A stretch of DNA of 46,818 nucleotides from an uncultured Odoribacter sp. (GTDB lineage Bacteria; Bacteroidota; Bacteroidia; Bacteroidales; Marinifilaceae). Shown in pieces: positions 1 through 7,891 of the stretch. Under the pieces are notes generated by a model. It saw only the letters and a program-made list of their open reading frames with translations, was not told the origin of the DNA and did no database searches. Location of the stretch: NCBI GenBank assembly GCA_905193145.1, contig CAJJNP010000004.1, positions 1 through 46,818 on the forward strand, in the 5' to 3' direction. A program made the position numbers and the translations under genes. Positions within the stretch are counted from its first letter, which is position 1, and every line of letters starts with the position of its first letter.

Positions 1-625
1 TTGCCTGGTTTGCGATCTCCTCGTCATGCGTGATAATAATCAAGGTCTGATGATATTTTTCATTTGACAATCGAAGAAGATTCATAATTTCCTGACTGTT
101 CTTCGAATCAAGATTTCCAGTCGGCTCATCGGCCAAAATCAGTGGTGGGGCATTTAGCAGGGCACGTGCCAGTACAATGCGTTGCTGTTCGCCACCGGAT
201 AGTTGGTGTGGCATTTTGTCGGCTTTCTCTTGCATCTCTACTTTAGCCAATACCGTCTCTATTCGTTCGTGGATGGCCTTTTTGTTTTTCCAGCCGGTTG
301 CACGGAGCACGAATTCGAGATTGGCATATACATTGCGGTCAATCAACAGCTTGAAATCCTGAAAGACGATACCGCATTTACGGCGCAGGAGTGGTATTTG
401 CGACTTTTTTATTTTTTTCAGTTGAAAGCTTGCTACTTCTGCCGTGCCGAACTCCAAGGGAAGTTCGGCATATAAAGTCTTTAAGAACGAACTTTTACCG
501 CTTCCCACTTTTCCTATGAGGTAGATAAATTCGCCCTGCTGAATTTCGATGTTTACATTTTTAAGTATGGTGTTTTTTTGTTGGCGGATAACACCATCCG
601 CCATTTTTATAATGGTTTCTGCCAT
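1..625 (-). CDS. ftsE: Cell-division ABC-transporter ATPase FtsE (3' end beyond the window)
   Basis: The frame is open from an ATG at 625 down to base 1 with no stop, so about 208 residues are visible and the C-terminus is cut off. Seen: Walker A GKVGSGKS near residue 38, Q-loop in [13 protein letters not shown] signature LSGGEQQR, Walker B LILADEP, D-loop and the switch His in IIITHDEE. The nucleotide-binding domain is short with no fused membrane part and has FtsE-like [20 protein letters not shown]. FtsE works with FtsX at the division site to control septal wall hydrolases. The start lies 10 bases after the rpe stop, so the two are co-transcribed. A LolD/MacB-type ATPase is the alternative; the partner gene, which would decide, is off the window. 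Confidence 0.85.
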   Translation of the reverse strand, partial: MAETIIKMADGVIRQQKNTILKNVNIEIQQGEFIYLIGKVGSGKSSFLKTLYAELPLEFGTAEVASFQLKKIKKSQIPLLRRKCGIVFQDFKLLIDRNVYANLEFVLRATGWKNKKAIHERIETVLAKVEMQEKADKMPHQLSGGEQQRIVLARALLNAPPLILADEPTGNLDSKNSQEIMNLLRLSNEKYHQTLIIITHDEEIANQA

Positions 626-635
626 ATGTTGTGGT

Positions 636-1292
636 TTAGGCGTCCAATTCTTTCAGTCCGTGGATAATTTCTTCCGGGTCTTGCGACTTGAAAACAAAAC
701 TGCCGGCTACCAATGCATCAGCACCGGCTTCTACTAGACGGCGTCCTGTTTCGTAGTTGACACCTCCGTCGATTTCTATCAGGGTTTGGCTGCCTGTTTC
801 ATTGATCAGTTTGCGTAGTTTGGCTGTTTTTTCTACAGCTTGTTCTATAAATGACTGTCCGCCGAATCCCGGATTTACACTCATCAGCAATACAACGTCG
901 ATGTCACGGATAATCTCTTCTAGTTGGTTTACCGGTGTATGTGGGTTCAGGGCAACGCCGGCTTTCATTCCTGCAGCCTTGATTTGTTGGAGGATGCGGT
1001 GAAGGTGTGTCGATGCTTCGATATGTACGGTCAGAATATCTGCTCCGGCTTTACGGAAGTCTTCGATATATCTTTCAGGCTGCACAATCATCAAGTGTAC
1101 ATCCAACAGTTTACGGGATGCCTTTTTGATTTGTGCCACTACCGGCAGACCATAAGAGATATTGGGCACAAAAACACCATCCATGATGTCCAGGTGTACC
1201 CATTCCGCTTCACTGCGGTTTACCATTTCAACATCTTTGCCCAGATTCAGAAAATCGGCAGATAATAATGATGGGGAAACTATCACGCTCAT
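636..1292 (-). CDS. rpe: Ribulose-phosphate 3-epimerase
   Basis: This is a 218-residue TIM-barrel protein of normal length for the family. It interconverts D-ribulose 5-phosphate and D-xylulose 5-phosphate in the cytosolic pentose phosphate pathway. Seen: N-terminal SPSLLSADF, the metal/catalytic HLDIMDGVFVPN segment (His33, Asp35, Asp38), DVHLMI with His66, the loop MSVNPGFGGQSF, IEIDGGV with the second catalytic Asp, and the phosphate-binding end ADALVAGSFVF. The ATG at 1292 gives a full N-terminus. It lies 17 bases after the gamma-carbonic anhydrase gene and 10 bases before ftsE, so the three probably form one transcript. Nothing is unusual. Confidence 0.96.
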   Translation of the reverse strand: MSVIVSPSLLSADFLNLGKDVEMVNRSEAEWVHLDIMDGVFVPNISYGLPVVAQIKKASRKLLDVHLMIVQPERYIEDFRKAGADILTVHIEASTHLHRILQQIKAAGMKAGVALNPHTPVNQLEEIIRDIDVVLLMSVNPGFGGQSFIEQAVEKTAKLRKLINETGSQTLIEIDGGVNYETGRRLVEAGADALVAGSFVFKSQDPEEIIHGLKELDA

Positions 1293-1309
1293 ATTATGTA
1301 TTTCAATGA

Positions 1310-1843
1310 TTATAATTCAATGTTTTCACTATCGGTATACCAGCCGGCATACATATTATAGGAGTTGACAATGCGTTCTACTTCGCCTTTCAACAAATCC
1401 TCGCCCATCTGTTTGATTTTTTTTGCCGGGATACCGGCATAAACCCATCCTGATTCAACCACAGTGCCTTTGGTCACGACGCTTCCGGCAGCAATGATGG
1501 TGTTGCTTTCGATGACGGCATTGTCAAGCACTACAGCTCCCATACCGATTAATACATTGTCGTGGATGGTACATCCATGCACCACAGCATTGTGGGCAAT
1601 GGATACATTATTGCCGATGTGGGTAGGGTATTTCTGGTAGGTAGCATGAATGGTGGCATTATCCTGAATATTCACTTTGTTGCCGATGCGTATTTCGTGT
1701 ACATCTCCGCGCAATACGGCACCAAACCAGATGCTGCAGTCGTCACCCATTTCTACGTCCCCGATAATGGCCGCATTGTCAGCCAGAAAACAGTTCTTAC
1801 CGAACTTCGGGGTATGTCCGTTTAGTTTTTTTACAATAGCCAT
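1310..1843 (-). CDS. Gamma-class carbonic anhydrase family protein (left-handed beta-helix)
   Basis: The 177-residue protein is built of hexapeptide repeats ([LIV]GxxxX type) that form a trimeric left-handed beta-helix. The three zinc ligands of gamma-carbonic anhydrases are in place: His66 (ATIHAT), His84 (SIAHNAVVHG) and His89, with the expected five-residue spacing of the last two. Also present is WFGAVLRGD, conserved in the family. A C-terminal helix follows (GEDLLKGEVERIVN). The likely reaction is reversible CO2 hydration in the cytoplasm, but many family members are inactive in assays (YrdA/PaaY-like), so the substrate is not settled. It is the first gene of the minus-strand run with rpe and ftsE. 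Confidence 0.9.
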   Translation of the reverse strand: MAIVKKLNGHTPKFGKNCFLADNAAIIGDVEMGDDCSIWFGAVLRGDVHEIRIGNKVNIQDNATIHATYQKYPTHIGNNVSIAHNAVVHGCTIHDNVLIGMGAVVLDNAVIESNTIIAAGSVVTKGTVVESGWVYAGIPAKKIKQMGEDLLKGEVERIVNSYNMYAGWYTDSENIEL

Positions 1844-2232
1844 GATTTAAATTTCTTATTCCGGCTTCGAAATTACAAAATCCTGCTCAAACCGCCATGC
1901 ACAATCTGCGAAAATCCTCTTAGGATTAATTTCGGATTCTTTTGAAACCGTTTGTCCGAGGGGTGCGTAAAAAGAGCATACAACATTTCAAACCACTGAA
2001 GGTTGATGTAGATAGAGGAATGAGTTGACGATGGTTGTTTTGTGAATAGCTTTGCTGGATGAGTGTTTTAAGTGAGTGTGAGCAGAGTCGATAGTGAGGG
2101 AGTAGGTGGTTTGATTTTAGTGTAGAGGGATTGTCCGTTAAGGGCAGTTCCTCTTTTTGAATTTGTATTAATCTGATTTTCAGTGATGAGAAAAAAATAA
2201 TGTATTTTTTTTGTCATTTTTTCTTCAAATTA
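1844..2232. other. Intergenic stretch without a recognised gene
   Basis: About 390 bases lie between the divergent gamma-carbonic anhydrase gene and the tRNA promoter. I see no ORF with family resemblance and no tandem repeat. There is only a small AATCCT/AGGATT dyad near 1913 and a weak hairpin-like AGAGG...CCTCT before a T run near 2125-2155. The promoter of the minus-strand operon should be at the left edge, but I find no clean TAnnTTTG there. Confidence 0.5.
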
Positions 2233-2265
2233 TTTGGAAGTATGCTCCAAATTGCCTTATCTTTG
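2233..2265 (+). promoter_or_regulatory. Bacteroides-type promoter of tRNA-Gly
   Basis: TTTG at 2233-2236 and TATCTTTG at 2258-2265 are separated by 21 bases. This matches the Bacteroides -33/-7 consensus (TTTG, about 19-21 bases, TAnnTTTG) and lies just upstream of the tRNA. Confidence 0.7.
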
Positions 2266-2301
2266 CAACGTCAAAAACAGAGAATGTTATTTGAAATGCT
2301 T

Positions 2302-2374
<73 letters not shown>

Positions 2375-2380
2375 CACATA

Positions 2381-2408
2381 AGCCGGATGATTCATCCGGC
2401 TTTTTTTA
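2381..2408 (+). terminator. Rho-independent terminator of tRNA-Gly
   Basis: AGCCGGAT pairs with ATCCGGCT around a five-base loop and is followed directly by a run of T. It begins seven bases after the tRNA 3' end. Confidence 0.9.
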
Positions 2409-2440
2409 TATCCTTTCTTGATATTTCCAAATCAGGTATG

Positions 2441-2470
2441 TTGTTTGAATCGTTAAAATTTTTATCTTTG
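2441..2470 (+). promoter_or_regulatory. Bacteroides-type promoter for the His-rich protein/TonB receptor pair
   Basis: TTG (2441-2443), 19 bases, then TATCTTTG (2463-2470). The start codon of the small His-rich gene follows 20 bases downstream, so the 5' leader is very short. The next gene (the broken TonB receptor) begins 88 bases after the small gene with no better promoter of its own and is probably on the same transcript. Confidence 0.6.
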
Positions 2471-2489
2471 CCGACTCTAAGGGAATGAA

Positions 2490-2831
2490 ATGAAAATGCA
2501 GAAACGAAATATAGGCGGCTGGATGCTCCTGTTCCTCTTCATGGGGTTCTGGTGCAATACGACTCTGTTTCCGCATACCCATACAATTGATGGACGCATT
2601 TTACTCCATTCTCACATCTTTTTTGGTACTTCGGGTCATGAGCATCAGCATACGGCACAACAATTCCAATTGATAGCGCAATTGTCCCTGCTTGTGGCAA
2701 CTGCAGTGACCTTCTTTTCATTCTTGCTGAAACTATTCGGTAAACCGTTTGTTTTCTGGGTACAGAAAACATCTGCCCGCCGCAATAGGTCTGTAAGGAT
2801 ATTCAGCTTGCGTGCACCTCCTGTATATTGA
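2490..2831 (+). CDS. Small His-rich membrane protein next to a TonB receptor
   Basis: 113 residues. Seen: a hydrophobic N-terminal segment (about residues 10-28), then a His-rich stretch (PHTHTIDG...LLHSHIFFG...HEHQHT, residues about 29-57), a second hydrophobic segment (about 62-83) and a basic tail. I recognise the layout P-H-x-H, dG, HSH, HxHxH, then a hydrophobic helix from small unnamed Bacteroidota proteins that sit beside TonB receptors, but I cannot name a family. The clustered histidines suggest metal binding outside the inner membrane; this is inference. The ATG at 2496 is an equally possible start; GGGAATGAA just upstream could serve as the ribosome site for either. Confidence 0.7.
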   Translation: MKMQKRNIGGWMLLFLFMGFWCNTTLFPHTHTIDGRILLHSHIFFGTSGHEHQHTAQQFQLIAQLSLLVATAVTFFSFLLKLFGKPFVFWVQKTSARRNRSVRIFSLRAPPVY

Positions 2832-2918
2832 CTTTTCTTTATTTTGCTTTTGCTTACTGGACAGATTGTGTGTCTGATCCAATCATGATTGTTATATTTA
2901 ATAAAAAACGAATTTTCA

Positions 2919-3890
2919 ATGAAAAAATATATCATGGGAGTATTGTGTATGCTCCTCACATTCTCTGTGTGTTTGGCAGAGGAAGAATCTGTAAATGATA
3001 AAAAGAAAAGTGATGCCAATATTATAGGACATGTAATTGATGCCAAGACGCGCGAGCATTTGGCTTTTGTGACAATTGCCGTAAAGGGTACAACCATGGG
3101 GGTGGCAACGGATGCCACAGGACACTATTTTCTGAAAAACCTGCCGAAAGGACGTCATACGTTGGTAGCATCGTTTGTGGGCTATAAATCGTCGTCTCAG
3201 ACTGTTGATTTAGTCAATAACAAAACGGTGGAGGTTAATTTTGAACTGGAGGAAGAGGCCTTGTCGCTGGATGAAGTGGTAGTTTCAGCCAACCGGACAG
3301 AAACTAATAAGAAGACTGCTTCAACTATTGTGTCGGTGGCGTCACCCAAACTCTTTGAAACAACAGCTTCATCGAATCTGGCGGAGTCTATGAATTTCCA
3401 GTCGGGTGTTCGTGTAGAGAACAACTGTTCCAATTGCGGAACCACTCAGTTGCGTATAAATGGTCTTGATGGTCAGTATTCGCAGGTGTTGCTAGACAGC
3501 CGTCCTATATTCAGCTCTTTGGCAGCCATGTACGGCTTGGAGCAGTTGCCCGTTGCGATGATTGAACGGGTAGAGGTGATTCGCGGTGGTGGTTCTGCTC
3601 TTTTTGGTGCCAATGCCATTGGCGGTGTGGTGAATATCATCACCAAGGAGCCGTTGCGCAATTCTATAGCCTTGTCACATACTACCAATATCGTTGAAGG
3701 GGGGAAGACAGATTTCAATACCTCTTTGAACGGTTCGTTCGTGAGCGATGACTATCGGATGGGGCTTTATCTGTTTGGAATGGTGAAAGATCGCGAACAT
3801 TACGACCACAATGGGGATAATTTTTCCGATATTCCTGAGTTGAATTCCGAAACAGTGGGATTCCGTACCTATTACAAGATGACCCCTTAA
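2919..3890 (+). pseudogene. TonB-dependent receptor, N-terminal part (frameshifted gene 2919-5223)
   Basis: This is the first part of an outer-membrane receptor that would be about 767 residues if intact. Seen: signal peptide (residues 1-20), a carboxypeptidase-regulatory-like beta-sandwich (about 34-110; IIGHVIDAKT to VNFELEEE), a TonB-box-like DEVVVSA (118-124) and the plug domain with NNCSNCGTTQLRINGL and VEVIRGGGSALFGANAIGGVVNI. The frame runs into TAA at 3888-3890, right after a run of four C (3883-3886). Reading with one C fewer continues seamlessly into the barrel. The start ATGAAAAAATAT at 2919 gives a normal signal peptide; the ATG at 2889 would add ten unlikely residues. The substrate is not shown; a metal complex or cobalamin is possible given the His-rich neighbour. 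Confidence 0.88.
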
Positions 3891-5223
3891 TACTCGCTTG
3901 ACAGCTGAATACCACCACATGCATGAATTCCGTCGGGGCGGGGATGCTTTCGGGTTGCCGCCTCATATGGCAGATATTGCAGAGCAGTTAAATCACAAAA
4001 TCAACGGTGGTGGATTGAAATTCGACTATTTCAGCCCGAGTAGCCGTCATCGTGCAGGTCTGTATGTTTCCGGTCAGGGAATTGACCGCGACAGTTATTT
4101 TGGTACAGAGAAAAACCTGGATGCCTATGGTGCTACTTCTGACAAGACCTTTGTCGGTGGTGGACAGTATACCTATTCATTCGACCATTTATGGTTTATG
4201 CCTTCGGAATTGACTGTCGGTTTAGAATATAATTACAATAAATTGAATGATAAATACCTGGCCATCAATCGTTATTTCAAGCAGACCACTCATAGCACCG
4301 GTTTCTTTTTCCAGAACGAATGGCGGAGCGATAAGTTGAATATCTTGATTGGTGCCCGTCTCGACAAGCACAATATGATGGATAAGGTGGTTTTTTCGCC
4401 TCGTGTGAATGTACGCTACAGCCCTGTGGAAAATATCGGTTTGCGTGCCAGCTACTCTAGTGGCTACCGTGCCCCGCAGGCTTATAACGAGGATTTGCAC
4501 ATCGATGCATTGGATAATAAAATGGCTATTATCCGACTTTCAGCCGGCTTAAAACCGGAATATTCCCATAGCGTGAGTGCTTCGTGCGACTATTACCACA
4601 GTTTCGGTAAATTGCAGACTAATATCCTGTTGGAAGGTTTCTATACTATTCTGGACGATGTGTTCACCCTCGAAAAGGTGGGAGAGGATGCAGAGGGATA
4701 TGTCATCAAAGAGCGTCGAAATGCTTCGGGAGCCAAAGTTGCCGGTATCGGTCTGGAGGCAAAAGCCGGTATCCCGGGACGTTTTGAATTGCAGTTGGGC
4801 TACACCTATCAGCGCAGCCGTTACGATGAACCGGAACGTTGGTCGGATGATGTAGAGCCGCAAAAGAGAATGTTCCGTTCGCCGGATCATTACGGTTATC
4901 TGACAGGTAACGTCAACCTTTTGAAACAATTGAAATTGTCATTGTTTGGAAACTACACCGGACGGATGCTGGTGCAGCATAATGCCGGTACAATCGAGCA
5001 GGATTGTGATAAAATGGCTCCGGATTTTTGGGATATGGGTGTACGTTTGTCGTATGATATACGGCTGACCAAACAGTTGCATCTTGAAATTAACGGTGGT
5101 GTGAAGAATGTATTCGACAGCTATCAGAAGGATATCGACTATGGAGTGAGCAAAGATGGTGCCTATGTTTACGGACCGGCACTTCCGCGTACCTATTTTG
5201 TCGGTGCTAAATTCTCTTTGTAG
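3886..5223 (+). pseudogene. TonB-dependent receptor, C-terminal barrel part after the frameshift
   Basis: About 445 residues in the +1 frame relative to the first part. Without the extra C the join reads K-M-T-L-N-T-R-L-T-A-E-Y. It contains the beta-barrel with typical strands and turns (LGLEYNY, LNILIGARLDKH, VVFSPRVNVRYSP, LRASYSSGYRAPQAYNEDLH, LHLEINGGVKNVFDSYQKD) and ends in the aromatic strand PRTYFVGAKFSL, as outer-membrane barrels do. There is no convincing separate start or signal peptide, so as read this part would not be made. No other disruption is visible, which fits a recent lesion, a phase-variable tract or a single-base sequence error. Confidence 0.85.
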
Positions 5224-5256
5224 AAGCGATGCAGGGAGAGGTTTTTTGAATTTGTT

Positions 5257-5290
5257 ATCGGGGATGCCGCCGCAAGGAAGCATCCCCGAT
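5257..5290. terminator. Hairpin between convergent genes (likely shared terminator)
   Basis: ATCGGGGATGC (5257-5267) and GCATCCCCGAT (5280-5290) form a perfect 11-bp stem with a 12-base loop, between the end of the TonB receptor and the end of the last fimbrial gene. The T-rich bases that follow on the plus strand are broken (TTGTTAGTTTGTTT). On the minus strand there is no T run. Confidence 0.65.
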
Positions 5291-5293
5291 TTG

Positions 5294-6904
5294 TTAGTTT
5301 GTTTGTGTAGGCGCAAGGGGAGGGGCAATTGTTCCGTTGGATACATGAATGGCATCCCAAGTGCCGTTTAGTTGAATGTTGTTGATACCAAGATTGGGGA
5401 GTTTGATATTGGCAAATTCAAGTGTTCCTCGTAGAACATCTAATATGGGCTGGATAAGTTTATCTGTTAAAGCTCCAATAAGACCGCTGATAAGTCCGTC
5501 TCCTAATATCCCTCTGACTAAGTCTTCCAGATTAACAATGTCTTTTAATGTAATTGACACCGTTATTGTTTCGTCAAGTTTATTATCTTTTAATTTCAAA
5601 TCTAATAGTTCATAAATGGTAGAATATTGCAGGTTAGGTTCCATTGTGTATTTCAGCGGAGTGTGAATATTCACCAGCAGTCCATTGAGCGCCTTCTCGT
5701 CAAGTTTACCGAAAATTTTAAATAATTCTCCATTCAGTAAATTTTGAAATTTTGAATTATTCCCTACATTAATTTCTGACACTTGTTCCGTACCATTCAA
5801 ACAAGTTAGCGTAATGCTGTGAACATTGTTTCCTTTATTCTCGATGGGAATGTTTGTCCACTCAGTATTGTTTTTGTATGTAGTACAGGCTGCGCGGTTA
5901 AAGTTTACACTTTCAGTCATTGAGTAGTAAGTTAAATTTGCTTTATCGGCGGTAGTCCAAGGATTCAATAGATATCCTAAACCAAGAAAATCTCCAGTTC
6001 CAGCGTTACCATTGAGGCTGGTCTGTAGCCTTAATGTTAGTTCTTGAAGTAATGCTTCGTTTAATCTGCAGACAACTTCTCCCAATAGACCGTTTACTAA
6101 GTGGTCTACAATTGTTGTTAAAGGTACGAGTAAGTGCTCTAGTCCGGTAGCCTTATTTAAGGCATCGAGTAATTTGGCATGTAATACCCCTTTGATTATA
6201 TCGGTCGTCAATTGATTTTCCCGAATTTGATCGACAATATTATTTACTAGAGTATTTACCTGTTCTTTTGCATCAATGGTATTTCGAGTATAGACATTAT
6301 TGCAGACGATGCGTTGCAGCAATACATCAGGCTTAGGATTATTTTGATTGAAATCCACGGTGCAGAGATAGTACATGTTGTAGTCCTTGAAAGCCAACGG
6401 ACCTTTCTGCGGCATGTGGATGCGGGCTGCGTTAAAGCCGTCTTTATAGCCGGTAAGGATAGGTTCCAATCCATTGCCGGTTGTGCTTTTTTGCTCTGCA
6501 AAGAGCTTCGGGTCGATGTTTCCGATAAACACAGCTTTATAGTCTCCATTTGGAAGTGTAAAGGTCTCAGGAGTTTGTAAAGGCCATGTGTGAGTTTGTG
6601 GTGTTACATTTCCTTCCGTGCCTTTATAGGGGATTACCTCTCGTTCTGTGACAAAACTATAGCTCCCGTCATATTCTTTTTTATAGATAAGGCAGAGTAA
6701 CGATTGTATCTGTTCCGAGCCTCCGGTGATGGCTGCACGTGTTTGCGGATGTTGTGTATCGGTAAAGAAGGAGGCAGTGAAATAGCCGTCCTCCGGTCGA
6801 GCGTTTTTTTCCAGTTCATCTTTCCACTCATCCTGTTGTTGGCAAGCCGAGAAGCTCATCACGGTTGCTATACTGATTATCCAGGTTTTTAAATATCTTT
6901 TCAT
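5294..6904 (-). CDS. Accessory fimbrillin-like lipoprotein with Leu-rich helical segments (last fimbrial gene)
   Basis: 536 residues from the ATG at 6904. An in-frame ATG at 6985 would add 27 residues and overlap the preceding gene, so I prefer MKRYLKTW with the lipobox SFSAC (Cys21). The Thr-Arg-Ala maturation-like site is at Arg56 (HPQTRAAI). The N-terminal half resembles FimA/Mfa fimbrillins (TLPNGDYKAVFIGNI). From about residue 205 the protein is unusual: Leu/Ile/Val-rich, probably helical stretches (VNTLVNNIVDQIRE; LLVPLTTIVDHLVNGLLG; GILGDGLISGLIGALTDKL). It ends near LNGTWDAIH, the C-terminal motif shared with other subunits. The DNA of this half is much richer in A+T than the first half. 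Probable role: surface or tip component of the pilus. I cannot assign it to a named subunit. Confidence 0.7.
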   Translation of the reverse strand: MKRYLKTWIISIATVMSFSACQQQDEWKDELEKNARPEDGYFTASFFTDTQHPQTRAAITGGSEQIQSLLCLIYKKEYDGSYSFVTEREVIPYKGTEGNVTPQTHTWPLQTPETFTLPNGDYKAVFIGNIDPKLFAEQKSTTGNGLEPILTGYKDGFNAARIHMPQKGPLAFKDYNMYYLCTVDFNQNNPKPDVLLQRIVCNNVYTRNTIDAKEQVNTLVNNIVDQIRENQLTTDIIKGVLHAKLLDALNKATGLEHLLVPLTTIVDHLVNGLLGEVVCRLNEALLQELTLRLQTSLNGNAGTGDFLGLGYLLNPWTTADKANLTYYSMTESVNFNRAACTTYKNNTEWTNIPIENKGNNVHSITLTCLNGTEQVSEINVGNNSKFQNLLNGELFKIFGKLDEKALNGLLVNIHTPLKYTMEPNLQYSTIYELLDLKLKDNKLDETITVSITLKDIVNLEDLVRGILGDGLISGLIGALTDKLIQPILDVLRGTLEFANIKLPNLGINNIQLNGTWDAIHVSNGTIAPPLAPTQTN

Positions 6905-6908
6905 ACGA

Positions 6909-7865
6909 TTATTCTTTTGAAATTGATTTATGAATTCCATCCCATTGGTTATCGTCCAGATTGATGTTGCCACTGAAGCTGACATCGAATTCCGAATTAT
7001 CCTTGCTTCCCAAGGTCAACCAGGTAATCTGGTTTGGGTACACAGGGATGGTCTGATGTCCAGATTTTAGGGGATATTTTGTTTGTCCGGTAGCAGTGGT
7101 AACTATCAGATAATTGTTTGTTCCGTTTTTATCTGTCAAATCCTCTTGTGGCAGCAAGTTGATGCGGATGCGCACTTCTGAGGCATTAAGAGTATTAGCG
7201 TCTGTAATCGTGTTCTTTAAGGCAACGGTAGTGCCTTGGGCGATTACCTGACCGCCTGTGCCGTCATTCAGATAGAATTCGGTGTGTCCGTTCACATGCA
7301 GTTCCACTGATTTTAAATCCTTTTGATTGAGCAGGCGCACCTCCACGGCTCCGTTTTGTCGGGTCAGCACTGTGTTTAGGGGATTGCCTGCTGCTCGGGC
7401 TGTGAAATCAACGATGCTGCGGAATATATCTTTCCCGATTTCATCCGGCTGACCGTTGATATAGGGCACTATAGCTTTGTCGTAAGCCGGAGCCGTACCA
7501 TTTGTAAAGTCGGGAAGTGCCGGCTTTGTTTGTGTGGAGGGAACAGCCAGAAATACCGCCTTATACTGTTTCTGAGTCACCAGACCATTAATTGTCAGCT
7601 TATCAGAGGTCACGTCTATTTCCTGCACCTTTGTATAGCCCACCGTATTGTCTGCCTGTCGGCGTTCATAGAGATAAAGCTTGGCAGTATAGGCTTTTGG
7701 ATCCAGAGGATGTGCAGCCCGAGTTTCCATGTTCATGGCTACATGAAACGAAACAGAGGTCGTTTCCGGTACTGTGACTTCGTCTGCTTCCGACGAGCAG
7801 GCACTTGCCAGCCCTAGGAATGTCAGCCACAAGGTCATGTAATAGTAGATTTTCATCCGGTACAT
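6909..7865 (-). CDS. Accessory fimbrillin-like lipoprotein
   Basis: 318 residues (or 315 from the ATG at 7856, MKIYYYMTLW, equally good). Signal peptide with lipobox LASAC (Cys23), then the maturation-like site METRAAH (Arg49). The body is beta-rich and fimbrillin-like: TAKLYLYERR, TINGLVTQKQYKAVFLAVP, VELHVNGHTEFYLND. The C-terminus is DDNQWDGIHKSISKE, which carries the W(D/E)xIH motif also seen in shaft and anchor. Four bases separate its stop from the next start. Likely a minor pilus subunit exported to the cell surface through the lipoprotein route; the exact position in the pilus is unknown. Confidence 0.75.
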   Translation of the reverse strand: MYRMKIYYYMTLWLTFLGLASACSSEADEVTVPETTSVSFHVAMNMETRAAHPLDPKAYTAKLYLYERRQADNTVGYTKVQEIDVTSDKLTINGLVTQKQYKAVFLAVPSTQTKPALPDFTNGTAPAYDKAIVPYINGQPDEIGKDIFRSIVDFTARAAGNPLNTVLTRQNGAVEVRLLNQKDLKSVELHVNGHTEFYLNDGTGGQVIAQGTTVALKNTITDANTLNASEVRIRINLLPQEDLTDKNGTNNYLIVTTATGQTKYPLKSGHQTIPVYPNQITWLTLGSKDNSEFDVSFSGNINLDDNQWDGIHKSISKE

Positions 7866-7891
7866 ATTGTATTATTTTTCTGGTTAATCGT

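Noticed and set aside
1913..1930. Small dyad AATCCT/AGGATT in the 1844-2232 gap
   Set aside because: Six-base arms are expected by chance, and no gene end or T run gives it meaning.
2832..2918. Possible cobalamin riboswitch before the TonB receptor
   Set aside because: Only 87 bases, no B12-box-like sequence or long leader structure; the gene pair is served by the promoter at 2441-2470.
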